Counted from the stretch's first letter, positions 9,056 through 18,871 are shown. The stretch is DNA of 64,000 nt from an uncultured Luteimonas sp. (GCA_938008415.1 CALLKI010000077.1:10128-74127); one strand, 5' to 3'. Numbers and translations: made by a program. Notes: generated by a model not told the origin, from the letters alone.

Positions 9056-10617
9056 ACAACGCCATCGCGACCTGGACGGGCGGCAGCGAAGCCGCCCGCC
9101 CCCTGCCCAGCCTGCTGCCCGTCGTGCTGACCGAGTTCCGCCGGCGCGCGTTGCCGCTGGCGGCCATGTTCGCGGGCATCTGCCTGCTGAGCCTGTTCGT
9201 CGGGCTCCTGATCCCGCGCAAGTACACCTCCTCGACCATCATCCTGGTCGAGGACCGCAACATCATCGCCCCGCTGATGGAAGGCCGCGCGGTCCCCACG
9301 AGCGTCGTCGACCGCGCCAGCATCCTGCGCGAGGTCGCCTTCAGCCGGCGGGTGATGAACGAGATCCTGAAGACCGGCGGCTGGCTGGACGACAACCCGA
9401 CCCCGCTCGAGCAGGAGAAGCGGATCGAGCGGATCATCGAGCGGACGAAGATCAGCAATCCACGCGCGAACCTGGTCGAGATCGCCTACACCGACTCGAG
9501 CGCCCAGCGCGCCTACGAAGTCACCCGCCGCTTCGCCGAGCTGGTCATCGAGGAAAGCCTCGCGACCAAGGAACGCGAGAGCAGCGAGGCCTACAAGTTC
9601 ATCGAGGCCCAGGCCCAGGAATACCACCGCAAGCTGCTCGAGGCCGAGGCCGAGCTGGAAAAGTTCCGGACCGAGAACCCGGACGCGCGCCCCGGCACCG
9701 AGGCCGACGTCAACGCCCGCATCGGCGAGCTGCGTCGCATCGTCGAGGCCGCGCGCATGGAGCTGATCGACCTGCGCTCGCAGGAAGAGGCCCTGGTGTC
9801 GCAACTTTCGGGCGAAAGCGAGGTCACGCTGGTGCAGACACGTGCCAGCCAGTTCCGCGCCCGGCTGATGGAACTGCAGGCCGAGCGTGACCGCCTGCTG
9901 CTCCAGTACACCGAACGCCATCCCGACGTGGTCCGGGTGCAGCACCAGATCCAGGACCTCGAGGAGGAACTGCGCCGCGAGGAGCAGCGCCCGCGCGGCA
10001 TGGACAGCGCCACGGACGGCACGGCAACCACGAACCCGCTCTACGCCGAGTTGCGCAGCCGCCTGGCCGAGGTCCGCCGCCGCGCCGCGGCCGCCCAGGC
10101 CCGCATCGCCACCGCCGAGCAGATGCTCGCGGCCGAGATGGACCGCAGCAACCGGATCGCCGCCTCCGAGAGCAGGCTGGCGGAATTGACCCGGGACTAC
10201 GAAGTCAATCGCGATCTGTACCAGGACCTGCTGCGCCGCCGGGAGAACGCCCGCGTGTCCATGAACCTCGATGCCGAACGCCGTGGCCTGAGCTTCCGCA
10301 TCCAGGAGCCTGCGTCTCTGCCGCTGCTGCCCAGCGGCCTGCGGCTGATGCACGTGGCCGCCGCCGGCTTCGTGCTCGCGCTGCTGCTGGTACCGGCCCT
10401 GCTGTTCGCACTGGCCAAGTTCGACCCGCGCGTGCGTTCCGCCGACCAGATCGAACGCGAGGCCGGGCTGCCCGTGCTTGGCACGCTGCCCGCCTACGTC
10501 ACCACCTACACCCGACGCCGCAACCTGCGCCGCAACGCGCTCGCGGCTTCCCTGTTCCTGTCCGTGCCGCTGGTCTACACCCTGGTCTACGGCATGAAGC
10601 TGGCCGGTGCCCTATGA
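9052..10617 (+). CDS. Polysaccharide chain-length determinant (Wzz/Wzc-type, XrtA system)
   Basis: This 521-residue inner-membrane polysaccharide co-polymerase sets chain length and bridges to the export channel. An N-terminal membrane segment (about 38-55) is followed by a long periplasmic region with extended coiled-coil stretches rich in Glu, Arg and Ala (about 175-390), then two hydrophobic segments near 425-445 and 500-517. Unlike Wzc it has no attached kinase domain; that is encoded separately downstream, as in XrtA-type loci. The GTG start overlaps the upstream stop by four bases. Confidence 0.87.
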   Translation: MNNAIATWTGGSEAARPLPSLLPVVLTEFRRRALPLAAMFAGICLLSLFVGLLIPRKYTSSTIILVEDRNIIAPLMEGRAVPTSVVDRASILREVAFSRRVMNEILKTGGWLDDNPTPLEQEKRIERIIERTKISNPRANLVEIAYTDSSAQRAYEVTRRFAELVIEESLATKERESSEAYKFIEAQAQEYHRKLLEAEAELEKFRTENPDARPGTEADVNARIGELRRIVEAARMELIDLRSQEEALVSQLSGESEVTLVQTRASQFRARLMELQAERDRLLLQYTERHPDVVRVQHQIQDLEEELRREEQRPRGMDSATDGTATTNPLYAELRSRLAEVRRRAAAAQARIATAEQMLAAEMDRSNRIAASESRLAELTRDYEVNRDLYQDLLRRRENARVSMNLDAERRGLSFRIQEPASLPLLPSGLRLMHVAAAGFVLALLLVPALLFALAKFDPRVRSADQIEREAGLPVLGTLPAYVTTYTRRRNLRRNALAASLFLSVPLVYTLVYGMKLAGAL

Positions 10618-10646
10618 ACCGCGCAATCATTCCCAAGGAAAACGGC

Positions 10647-11360
10647 ATGCCAAACGACGCAGCCCGGGATGGCCAGGGCAAGGTCATCGTCCCGTTCGAG
10701 ACCGGCAAGGGACTGACACCGCGCCAGCTCGAGGAGCGCGCCACGATCTACCGCAGCGAGCTCCCGCGACGCGAGGTGGACGCGTTCCGCGAGCTGCGCA
10801 CCAAGCTGCTTTCGATCGCGGACGGCAACTTCGTCACCCTGGTCGCGCCGGTGAGCCCGGCGTCCGGTGGCAGCTTCGTCGCGCGCAACCTGGCGGTGGT
10901 CATGGCCTTCGACGAGACCAAGAGCGCCCTGCTCATCGACTGCGACCTGCGCCACCCGACGCAGGCGGCGACGATGAAGCTGGCGCCCTCCAGTGGCGGC
11001 CTCGTCGAATACCTCGAATCCCCCGAGCTGTCGCCGGAGGACGTGATCTACGACACCGGCATCCCCCGCCTGCAGCTGCTGCCGGCCGGCGCCACGCGCG
11101 AGACCGGCGCGGAGTACTTCTCGTCGCACCGCATGCGCCTGCTGCTGGACTCGCTGCGCAGCAGCCGGCCCAACTGCAGGTTCATCATCGACGCCCCGCC
11201 CGTGCGTGGCGCGGTGGATGCCAGGATCCTGTCCGACCTAGCCGACGTCGTCGTGCTCGTGGCCGGCTATGGCCGCGACACACCGGCCGCGATTTCACAG
11301 GCTGCCGCGAACTTCGACCCGAAGAAGTTCGCAGGCGTGGTGTTCAACGAAGGGGCGTGA
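10647..11360 (+). CDS. BY-kinase-like P-loop protein with degenerate Walker A
   Basis: This protein sits where the tyrosine autokinase of XrtA/EPS loci belongs and aligns with that CpsD/Wzc-kinase fold. ALLIDCDLR (about 94-102) is the Walker A' motif and FIIDAPP (179-185) the Walker B. The Walker A, however, reads PASGGSF (71-77) where active kinases have PGEGKS/T, so the nucleotide-binding lysine is replaced by glycine. The C-terminal tyrosine cluster is also absent. It may be a pseudokinase that regulates the co-polymerase. The start at 10647 is preferred because AAGGA lies seven bases upstream; an ATG at 10614 overlaps the previous stop but has no SD. Confidence 0.82.
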   Translation: MPNDAARDGQGKVIVPFETGKGLTPRQLEERATIYRSELPRREVDAFRELRTKLLSIADGNFVTLVAPVSPASGGSFVARNLAVVMAFDETKSALLIDCDLRHPTQAATMKLAPSSGGLVEYLESPELSPEDVIYDTGIPRLQLLPAGATRETGAEYFSSHRMRLLLDSLRSSRPNCRFIIDAPPVRGAVDARILSDLADVVVLVAGYGRDTPAAISQAAANFDPKKFAGVVFNEGA

Positions 11361-11370
11361 AGGGGGAACC

Positions 11371-12717
11371 ATGCGCCAGTCACACCGCATCCCTGCCGGC
11401 GCCGGCATGGCGCGCAACATGCTGTTCCTCGCGCTAGGGGCGCTGCTTCCGGCAGGCGTCGCCCACGCGGCGCGGCTGGAATACGACATCGGCATGCGCT
11501 ACATGCACAGCGACAACATCTCGCTGCTGTCCGAAGGCGAGCTCAGCGAGAACATCCTCTCGCCCCAGGTGCGCTTCGACTTCAGCCACGAGACATCGTC
11601 CGTCAATGCGGCCATCCACGGCGAGGTCCAGCACCTCAAGTACCTCGACGGCGTGTATGAGGACGATACGCGCGGCATGGTCATGGGCAACGTCGAGTGG
11701 ACGATCCTGCCGGACCGGCTGAGCTTCGTGGTCCTGGACACGCTGAGCGAACAATCGGTGGATTCCCTTGCCGCGTTCACGCCTGGCAACCAGCAGCAGG
11801 TCAACGTGTTCGAGGCCGGACCGACGTTCACGGCCAGGTTCAACAGCGTGACCCGCGGCCAGCTCGATCTCCGCTACATCAACAGCTGGGCCGAGGAGAC
11901 CGAGTCCTTCAACAACCGGCGTTACAACGCCGCCGCCCGCCTCCTGCGCCAGCTGGAGCGGTCCGACGTCCTCGGCCTCAACCTCGAGGCCACGCGCGTC
12001 GATTACGACACGATCCCTGACGTCTACGACTTCAGGCGCTACGACGCCTACGTCTCCTACTCCAGCGAGCTGTCCCGCCTTCTGCTCGACGTCAACGCCG
12101 GCTACACGCGGCTGAAGTACCGGTCCACGGACAGCAAATCCAGCACCCTGTTCCGGGCGTACGCGGCGTGGGAAGCCACGCCACGCAGCACGATCAGCGC
12201 CAACCTGGGCTACCAGTTCGCGGATGCCGCGCAGGACCTCATCCTGAACGTCAGTGCCCCCGGCGGCATGCCTGCGGACCCGGGCGCGCCGGTCATCGGA
12301 CAGCCCGACAACCCGGGCCTGGTGATCATCCCGGACACCTTCAAGCAGAAGCGGGCCACGCTCGGCTACCAGTTCCTGGGCGAACGGCTGACCCTGTCCG
12401 CAGAGCCCTACTACGAGCGGATCCGCTACCTGCAGGACGACGAGTTCGACGCGAACACCCGCGGGGTGACGGTCTCCGCAAGCTACCGTGTCGGCCTGCG
12501 TACGACCCTGCTCGGCCTGGCCCAGCGCTACGAGCGCGACTTCGTCAGCACCGGCCGCAGCGACCAGGACACCATCCTCGGCGCAGGCGTGCTCGTGCGC
12601 TTCAGCCGCAACTGGGGTGCGCAGTTCGACGTGCGTCGCCGGGAGCGCGACAGCACGATCCCCGGCCAGGACTACACCGAGAACGTCATGATGTTCTCGG
12701 TCACCTGGTTCCGTTGA
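11371..12717 (+). CDS. Outer-membrane beta-barrel protein of PEP-CTERM/XrtA EPS loci
   Basis: This 448-residue exported protein has a signal peptide that ends near AHA at residue 34. The mature part alternates aromatic and polar residues in many predicted beta strands (for example YDIGMRYMHSDNISL at its start), and the protein ends with a terminal aromatic strand (FSVTWFR) typical of outer-membrane barrels. It resembles the putative outer-membrane protein found beside the kinase in exosortase-A EPS loci, probably taking part in export or assembly of the polymer. A good SD (AAGGGGGA) precedes ATG 11371. The stop is immediately followed by the deacetylase start. Confidence 0.8.
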   Translation: MRQSHRIPAGAGMARNMLFLALGALLPAGVAHAARLEYDIGMRYMHSDNISLLSEGELSENILSPQVRFDFSHETSSVNAAIHGEVQHLKYLDGVYEDDTRGMVMGNVEWTILPDRLSFVVLDTLSEQSVDSLAAFTPGNQQQVNVFEAGPTFTARFNSVTRGQLDLRYINSWAEETESFNNRRYNAAARLLRQLERSDVLGLNLEATRVDYDTIPDVYDFRRYDAYVSYSSELSRLLLDVNAGYTRLKYRSTDSKSSTLFRAYAAWEATPRSTISANLGYQFADAAQDLILNVSAPGGMPADPGAPVIGQPDNPGLVIIPDTFKQKRATLGYQFLGERLTLSAEPYYERIRYLQDDEFDANTRGVTVSASYRVGLRTTLLGLAQRYERDFVSTGRSDQDTILGAGVLVRFSRNWGAQFDVRRRERDSTIPGQDYTENVMMFSVTWFR

Positions 12718-13536
12718 GTGGGAGCGGATACCGTGACCGGGCTTCCCGCCAGCCAGGCGCTTCCGGCCGTGGTGCTGATGTACCACGCGCTGCGGACCGG
12801 CGACGTCCCGCCGGGCCAGGACCCGCATTACACGCTCGATGCGGCCGTCTTCGAACGGCAGATGCGCCTGGTCGCCGAAGGCCCGGGGGGCGACAGCGCC
12901 GCGCGCATACTCGACGGCGCCACCGGCGGGCGGGTCGCGATCACCTTCGACGACGGCCACATCAGCAATTACACGGTCGCGTTCCCGGTCCTGCAACGGC
13001 TGGGCCTGGCCGCCGACTTCTTCGTCAACCCGGCGAACGTCGGCCGGCCGGGCTACGCCGGCTGGCCGGAGTTGCGCGAAATGGCGCGCGCCGGCATGTC
13101 CATCCAGTCACATGGCTACGACCATGTCTACCTGACCCGGATGAACGGGCTGCGGCTGCGGCAGACACTGCTTGCCGCGCGCGAGGAGATCGAGCAGAGG
13201 ATCGGCCAGCCCGCCACCCTGCTCGCGCCACCCGGCGGCCGCATGCCGCCCAAGCTGGTGGACATCGCGCGCGAATGCGGCTACACGCACGTGCTGTCCT
13301 CGCAACCAGGCGTATGGCGCATCGGGGGCAATGCCCGCCGCCCGATCCCGCGGATGGCGATGACGGCCGGCATCTCCGATGACACCTTCGCCCGCTGGAT
13401 CGCGCGCGATGCCATCGCCATTGGCCGCGAGCGCCTGCGCTACGGCGTGCTCGCCGCCGCCAAGCGCGTGCTCGGTGACGACGGCTACGAGCGCGTCCGT
13501 GCCCGTGCGCTCGGCCTGCTGCGGGGTGCCACATGA
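12718..13536 (+). CDS. Polysaccharide deacetylase (NodB fold, CE4)
   Basis: This 272-residue NodB-type esterase should remove N- or O-acetyl groups from the exopolysaccharide or a precursor. The metal and catalytic motif TFDDGH (about 76-81) and the second zinc motif SHGYDH (131-136, both histidines present) are intact. The later LLAPPGGRMPP fits the third motif. No clear signal peptide is seen, so it may act in the cytoplasm or leave by another route. The assigned GTG 12718 abuts the previous stop; a second GTG at 12733 is possible. It overlaps the next gene by four bases. Confidence 0.87.
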   Translation: MGADTVTGLPASQALPAVVLMYHALRTGDVPPGQDPHYTLDAAVFERQMRLVAEGPGGDSAARILDGATGGRVAITFDDGHISNYTVAFPVLQRLGLAADFFVNPANVGRPGYAGWPELREMARAGMSIQSHGYDHVYLTRMNGLRLRQTLLAAREEIEQRIGQPATLLAPPGGRMPPKLVDIARECGYTHVLSSQPGVWRIGGNARRPIPRMAMTAGISDDTFARWIARDAIAIGRERLRYGVLAAAKRVLGDDGYERVRARALGLLRGAT

Positions 13537-14687
13537 CCTTCGTGTTCTGGACCGCGCTGGCGCTCGTCGCCTTCGCCTACGCCGGCTACCCGCTGGCGAT
13601 GGCATTGCTGGCGCGCCTGCGCCCACGGCCGCTGCGCCCCTCGGACGACGGCCGGCTCCCGGGCGTGGACGTGCTGCTGGTGGTGCACAACGGTGCCCGC
13701 GAGCTGCCTGCCAAGATCGCCAACCTGCTGTCGCTTGACTATCCCGCGGAACTGTTGCGCGTCAACGTCGTCTGCGACGGCTGCGACGACGGCAGCGAGC
13801 GCATCGCGGCCGGCTTCGACCCGGATCGCGTCCGCGTGTTCGCGTTCGAGGAGCGGCGTGGCAAGTCCGCGTGCATCGGCGACATCGTGCCGCTGCTCGA
13901 CGCCGAGGTTGTGCTGTTCACCGACGTGCGCCAGCACGTGGATCCCGCCGCGGCGCGTGCCCTGGTGCGGGCGCTGTCGGACCCCGGCGTCGGCGCGGCC
14001 AGCGGCGAGCTGGTGCTGCAGGCGGACACGGGCTACGGGGAAGGCGTGAACGCCTACTGGCGCTACGAGAAGGCGATCCGCAGGCTGGAAAGCGCCAGCG
14101 GCTCGCTGGTCGGCGCGACCGGCGCGCTCTACGCCGCGCGCCGCGAACTGATTCCGCACGTGCCGGCCGGCGTGATCCTCGACGACATGTGGATCCCGCT
14201 CGGCATCGCCGCCACCGGCCACCGCACCGTGTTCGTGCCCGAGGCCGTGGCGATCGACCGCGCCAGCCCCGCCCCCGCCGACGAGGAGCGGCGCAAGCGG
14301 CGCACGCTCGCCGGCAATTTCCAGCTGCTGCACCTGCAGCCGTCCCTGGCCGTGCCCGGCGCTCATCCGCTCGCGCTGCGCCTGTGGGGGCACAAGTGGC
14401 TGCGGCTGCTGGCGCCCTGGCTGCTGGTGGTGGCGCTGCTGGCCAACTTCGCGCTGGCGATGCGCGGCGGCGTGTTCTACCCTGTGCTGCTGGCGCTGCA
14501 GCTGGCGGGGTACGCGGTCGCGGCCGCCGGCCGCGGCTGGCCGCGGCTGGCCGCGCTGGCGCCGGTGCGCCTCGCCACCGCCTTCTTCAGCCTCAACGCC
14601 AGTGCCGCTCTGGCGCTGTTCGACTACTTCCGCAACCCGCGGGCATACCTGTGGCAGACCACGCGGATGGAACACGCCGGCCGATGA
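13533..14687 (+). CDS. Membrane glycosyltransferase family 2
   Basis: This 384-residue GT2 enzyme is anchored in the inner membrane. One N-terminal membrane segment (about 4-26) precedes the GT-A domain, which carries VDVLLVVHNGARELP, VVCDGCDDGS and VLFTDVRQHV (DxR/DxD region). LDDMWIP and RRKRRTLAGN are the acceptor and Q/RxxRW-like regions. Three further membrane segments lie in the last 100 residues. The layout is that of processive or BcsA/HAS-like transferases, but the product linkage is unknown. It overlaps both neighbours by four bases, inside one translationally coupled operon. Confidence 0.86.
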   Translation: MTFVFWTALALVAFAYAGYPLAMALLARLRPRPLRPSDDGRLPGVDVLLVVHNGARELPAKIANLLSLDYPAELLRVNVVCDGCDDGSERIAAGFDPDRVRVFAFEERRGKSACIGDIVPLLDAEVVLFTDVRQHVDPAAARALVRALSDPGVGAASGELVLQADTGYGEGVNAYWRYEKAIRRLESASGSLVGATGALYAARRELIPHVPAGVILDDMWIPLGIAATGHRTVFVPEAVAIDRASPAPADEERRKRRTLAGNFQLLHLQPSLAVPGAHPLALRLWGHKWLRLLAPWLLVVALLANFALAMRGGVFYPVLLALQLAGYAVAAAGRGWPRLAALAPVRLATAFFSLNASAALALFDYFRNPRAYLWQTTRMEHAGR

Positions 14688-15913
14688 CGACCCATTCCCC
14701 CCTGAGACGCGTCGTGTACGTGGTCTCGCTGTTTCCCTGCTGGTCGGAAACCTTCATCGTCCGCGAGATCCGGACGCTGGTCGCGAACGGCGTGGACGTG
14801 CGCATCATCTCGCTGAAGCCCCCGTCCGAAACCATGGTGCAGCCGGACGCCGCGGCCCTGCTGGACCGGGTGCGCCACCCGGGTCCGGTCATGCGCACGG
14901 CGTTGGGCGCGCTGCGGGCGGTCGTCTCCCGCCCGGCGGCCACGCTTTCCACGCTCGCCGCGATCATCGCCGACGGCTGGCGGACGCCAGGCGTCCTGCT
15001 CAAGTCGGTGGCGTCGTGGCTGCGTGCGCTCGAGCACGTGGACTGGCTGCGCCGCTTCGATCCGCAGCTGATCCATGCCCACTGGGCGACCTATCCCTCG
15101 ACCGCGGCCTGGGTGCTCTCGCGCGTGCTCGGGCGCCCGTTCGGCTTCACCTGCCATGCCCACGACATCTTCGTCGAGCGGCAACTGATCGCGCGCAAGA
15201 TCGAGGATGCCGCGCTGGCGGTGACGATCTCGCGCTTCAACGTCGACTGGCTGCGCCGGGAGACCCCGTTGGCCCCGGAACGGCTGAAGGTGGTCCACTG
15301 CGGCGTCGATCTCGATGCCACAGGATGGCAACCCGAAGGGCGCGACCACCGGCGGATCCTCGCGGTCGGCAGGCTCGACCCGATCAAGGGCTTCGGCACG
15401 CTGATCGAGGCCCTGGCGCTGCTGGCACGACGCGGCGTCGATTTCCACTGCCGGCTGATCGGCTCGGGCCCGCTCGACGCGGAGCTGCGTCGCCTTGCCC
15501 GCGAGCGCGGTGTCGCCGACCGCATCGGGTTCGAAGGCGCGCAGCCGCAGGACGTGGTCCGCCGCAGGATGGCGGAGGCCGGCCTGTTCGTGATGCCCTC
15601 GGAAGTCGCGCCCGATGGCAACCGCGACGGCATCCCGGTCGCGCTGATGGAAGCCATGGCCACCGGCTGCCCGGTGGTGACCACGCGCGTGTCCGGCATC
15701 CCGGAGCTGGTGGAAGACGGCGTGCACGGCCTGGTGGTGGACGAGAAGCGACCGGACGCGCTGGCTGACGCCATGCAGCGCCTGCTCGGCGACGCCGCGC
15801 TGCGCGCCCGGCTGGTCGCCGCCGCGCGCCGGAAGATCGAGGAGGAATTCGACGCGCGCAGGGAAGCCTGCCGCCTGCAAGAGTACATGGAGGCCGTCGC
15901 CCATGCGCCCTAG
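14684..15913 (+). CDS. Glycosyltransferase family 4 (WcaL/AmsK-like)
   Basis: This 409-residue GT-B enzyme resembles colanic-acid/amylovoran-type transferases. The N-terminal VVSLFPCWSETFIVREI is characteristic of that subgroup. The C-terminal donor-binding half has AVGRLDPIKGFGTLIEAL, then the E-x7-E region (PSEVAPDGNRDGIPVALMEA) and the GCPVVTTRVSGIPELV loop. It is cytoplasmic and transfers one sugar to the undecaprenyl-linked repeat unit; donor and acceptor are unknown. Its ATG overlaps the GT2 stop by four bases, and it overlaps the following transferase by eleven. Confidence 0.9.
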   Translation: MTTHSPLRRVVYVVSLFPCWSETFIVREIRTLVANGVDVRIISLKPPSETMVQPDAAALLDRVRHPGPVMRTALGALRAVVSRPAATLSTLAAIIADGWRTPGVLLKSVASWLRALEHVDWLRRFDPQLIHAHWATYPSTAAWVLSRVLGRPFGFTCHAHDIFVERQLIARKIEDAALAVTISRFNVDWLRRETPLAPERLKVVHCGVDLDATGWQPEGRDHRRILAVGRLDPIKGFGTLIEALALLARRGVDFHCRLIGSGPLDAELRRLARERGVADRIGFEGAQPQDVVRRRMAEAGLFVMPSEVAPDGNRDGIPVALMEAMATGCPVVTTRVSGIPELVEDGVHGLVVDEKRPDALADAMQRLLGDAALRARLVAAARRKIEEEFDARREACRLQEYMEAVAHAP

Positions 15914-17078
15914 GAAACTGCTGATCGCCACCGACGAGATGGAGGTCGGCGGCAGCCAGCGCCAGATCACCTACCTCCTCGGCGGCCTCGAGCGCAGCCG
16001 CTGGCAGCCGGAGCTGGTGTTCTTCCGCAACCCCTCGTTCCTGGTCGACGAACTGCGAGCCCAGGGCATACCGGTCCACCACATTCCCAAGCGCGGGCGG
16101 ATCGACCCGCGCTTCGTGGCCGCGTACGCCCGGCTGCTGCGGCGCAACCGCTACGACATCGTCCACGCGTTCTCGCTGACCGCGGAGCTGTGGACGCTGG
16201 TCGCCGGCCGGCTGGCGCGCATGCGTGCGCCGCTCGTGTCCTCCGTGCGCGGGCTGTACCTCGACCAGTCGGAGCTGTTCTGGCGGCTGAAGCGTCACGT
16301 GATCGCCAACAGCGCGGCGGTCATCGCCAACGCCCGTGCCGGCGCGCAGGCGGCATCCCTGCGTTCCGGGATACCACTGGAGCGGTTCACGGTGATCCCC
16401 AACGGCATGCTCCCGATCGAGCCGCTGCCGACCGGATGCGCCGCCCGGCTGCGGCGCTCGGTCGGCGCGCCGGCAGGACGGCCCTTCGGCCTGTTCGTCG
16501 GGCGGCTGGTCAGGGAAAAGAACCTCCCGTGCCTGGTGAAGGCGCTGATGCGGATCCCGCCCGGCTCGCGCCCCTGGATCGCGCTCGCCGGCAACGGCCC
16601 GATGCGCGCCACGATCGAATCCATGCGCGAGGCGGCCGGTCTCGGCGACGATTTGCGTTTTCTCGGCGAGCGCGACGATACCGTGGCGCTGATGCAGGCG
16701 GCGGACTTCCTGGTCCTGCCCTCCTCGTTCGAAGGAATGTCCAACGTGCTGATGGAAGCCATGTCCGTGGGTTGCCCGGTGATCGCCTCCGACGTCGGCG
16801 GCAATCCGGAACTGGTGGAGGACGGCCGGACCGGCCTGATCTTCCCCAGCGACGACGCGGCCGCGCTGGCCACGCAACTCGAACGCATGTGCACGGACGC
16901 CGGGCTGCGGGCCCGCCTGGCCGCCGCCGCGGCACAGCACGTGCGCGAACGCTATTCGATCGACAACCTCGTGGCCGGGACCAGCGCGGTCTACGAGCGC
17001 TGCCTGGCCGGAGCCGCGCCCCTGCCACGGCCGGTTCCCGCTACCGTTGGTGCCCGGAACGGCGGCAGCAGGACATGA
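15903..17078 (+). CDS. Glycosyltransferase family 4
   Basis: This 391-residue retaining GT-B enzyme shows EVGGSQRQITYLLGGL at the N-terminal acceptor domain, FVGRLVREKNLPCLVKAL at the start of the donor domain, and SSFEGMSNVLMEAMSVGCP as the E-x7-E region. It is expected to be a cytoplasmic EPS repeat-unit transferase. The start overlaps the previous gene by eleven bases, and its own stop overlaps the next start (ATGA). The sugar specificity cannot be told. Confidence 0.9.
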   Translation: MRPRKLLIATDEMEVGGSQRQITYLLGGLERSRWQPELVFFRNPSFLVDELRAQGIPVHHIPKRGRIDPRFVAAYARLLRRNRYDIVHAFSLTAELWTLVAGRLARMRAPLVSSVRGLYLDQSELFWRLKRHVIANSAAVIANARAGAQAASLRSGIPLERFTVIPNGMLPIEPLPTGCAARLRRSVGAPAGRPFGLFVGRLVREKNLPCLVKALMRIPPGSRPWIALAGNGPMRATIESMREAAGLGDDLRFLGERDDTVALMQAADFLVLPSSFEGMSNVLMEAMSVGCPVIASDVGGNPELVEDGRTGLIFPSDDAAALATQLERMCTDAGLRARLAAAAAQHVRERYSIDNLVAGTSAVYERCLAGAAPLPRPVPATVGARNGGSRT

Positions 17079-18871
17079 GTACCGAGACCCTCCTGTGCGA
17101 CTTCATCCTCGCAGGCGGCCCGGAGGCGTCGGCATGGCTGCGCCGGCTGCCCGGGTTCGAAAACCATTCGCTGCCGGACGACGCGCTGGTTCTGGCCACC
17201 CGTGGCCAGGCCCTGCAGGGCTCCGCGCCGTCCGGCATGCGCTGGCTGGCGCTGGCGGACCTGGTCGGCGGGCTGGACGACACGGCGGCGGTGCAGGCGG
17301 TGGAGCACGCCCCCGGCGGGACCGTGCGCAACTGGCGCGGGCGCTTCGTCCACGTCGCCTGGCATCCGTCCGGCGGCAGGGTCCTCGCCACCACGGACCA
17401 CCTCGGCTCCATCCCGCTGTACTGGTACCGCCGCGGCGGCAACTTCGCCGTGGCCACCGATCCGCGCCTGCTGCTCGACGCCCCCGGCGTGCGTCGTGAA
17501 ATCGACCACGAGGCGATCTACCACTACCTGAACTTCGGTTACATCCCGGCGCCGCTCACGATCTGCCGCGACGTCCGCCGGATCGAACCCGGCACCCGCC
17601 TGGCCCTGGACGCGGACGGCGCCGCCGCGACCCGCTATTACCTGCCTTCGTATCCGGCCGACCTGCGCGGCGACGACGACGCCCTGGCCGCGGAACTGCG
17701 CGAGCACATCGTCGAGACCGTGCGCGACTACCGCCCGGGCGGCGATGACGGCTGGGGCTGCTTCCTCAGTGGCGGCACCGACAGCAGCAGCATCGTCACC
17801 ATCCTCGCGCGCGAGCCGGGCACGCGGGTGCGCACCTGCTCGATCGGCTTCCACGAGGCCGACTACGACGAGCTGGACTTCGCGCGCACCGCCAGCGAGG
17901 CCTGTGGCGCGCAGCCGCACCTGGACTACGTGGACCGCGCACGCGCGCTGGCCATGTTCGACACCGTGGTCGAGGCCTACGACCAGCCGTTCGGCAACAC
18001 CTCCGCCATCCCGACCCTCGCCTGCGCCGAGCTGGGCCGCTCGCTCGGCTTCTCGGTGATGGTCGGCGGCGACGGCGGCGACGAGATCTTCGGCGGCAAC
18101 CAGCGCTACGCCAAGGACAAGGTGCTGGAGGTTTTCTACCGCCTGCCCGGACCGGTGAAGGCCCTCGCTCGCGCCGTCGGGAACCTGGCAGGCCGCACCA
18201 ACGTGCACCTGCTCAACCGCGTGCAGAACTTCACCCGGCGCGGTTCGCTGCCCAACCCCGACCGGTTCTACACCGACGATTCCTTCGCCTCCGACTACTA
18301 CGAAGGCCTGCTGACGCCGGAATTCCGCCGCCTGGTCGGACGCGATGCCTCGCTCGAGTTCATGCGCGGCATCTACTCGCTCGGCGACGATGCCGAGCCC
18401 CTGCACCGGATCATGCGCCTCGACCTGCTGATGGCGATCGCGCAGAACGACCTGGTCAAGGTGCATGGCGCCTGCAAGTACCACCGGATCGCGGTGCGCT
18501 TCCCGTACACCGACCCGGACCTGGTCGAGTACTGCGGCCGCCTGCCGGCGAAGTACAAGGTGCGCGGGCTGAACAAGCGCTACCTGTTCAAGAAGGCGAT
18601 GGACGGGATCCTGCCCGAGGCCATCCTGAACAAGCGCAAGCAGGGCTTCGGCCTGCCGACCGCGATCTGGCTCAAGGAGGACCAGGCGACGCAGGAGTTC
18701 GTGCGCGACGTGCTGCAGGACGCGCGGACGCGCGGACGCGGCTGGATCGAGCCGGACTTCGTTTCCGGCCTGATCCGCGAACACCTTGCCGGTGCCTGGG
18801 ATTACTCCAACGAAATCTGGCACCTGATGGTGCTGGAACTGTGGCTGCGGAAGTACATGGATGGCCGCTGA
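17075..18871 (+). CDS. Asparagine-synthetase-like amidotransferase lacking the N-terminal cysteine
   Basis: This 598-residue AsnB-family protein keeps the ATP-pyrophosphatase motif FLSGGTDSSS (near residue 230) and the GDGGDEIFGG and KRKQGFGLP motifs of the synthetase domain. The N-terminal glutaminase-like domain (about 1-190) does not begin Met-Cys. It starts MSTETLLCDF, so the Cys2 nucleophile that hydrolyses glutamine is missing. It may use free ammonia, take ammonia from a partner, or catalyse a different adenylation-driven ligation. A second, complete AsnB homologue lies two genes downstream. Its ATG overlaps the previous stop. Confidence 0.85.
   Translation: MSTETLLCDFILAGGPEASAWLRRLPGFENHSLPDDALVLATRGQALQGSAPSGMRWLALADLVGGLDDTAAVQAVEHAPGGTVRNWRGRFVHVAWHPSGGRVLATTDHLGSIPLYWYRRGGNFAVATDPRLLLDAPGVRREIDHEAIYHYLNFGYIPAPLTICRDVRRIEPGTRLALDADGAAATRYYLPSYPADLRGDDDALAAELREHIVETVRDYRPGGDDGWGCFLSGGTDSSSIVTILAREPGTRVRTCSIGFHEADYDELDFARTASEACGAQPHLDYVDRARALAMFDTVVEAYDQPFGNTSAIPTLACAELGRSLGFSVMVGGDGGDEIFGGNQRYAKDKVLEVFYRLPGPVKALARAVGNLAGRTNVHLLNRVQNFTRRGSLPNPDRFYTDDSFASDYYEGLLTPEFRRLVGRDASLEFMRGIYSLGDDAEPLHRIMRLDLLMAIAQNDLVKVHGACKYHRIAVRFPYTDPDLVEYCGRLPAKYKVRGLNKRYLFKKAMDGILPEAILNKRKQGFGLPTAIWLKEDQATQEFVRDVLQDARTRGRGWIEPDFVSGLIREHLAGAWDYSNEIWHLMVLELWLRKYMDGR

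Noticed and set aside
14520..14560. Tandem GGCCGCGGCT-like repeat in the GT2 gene, considered as a repeat element
   Set aside because: Only two short copies in frame within coding DNA; simple GC-rich coding repetition.
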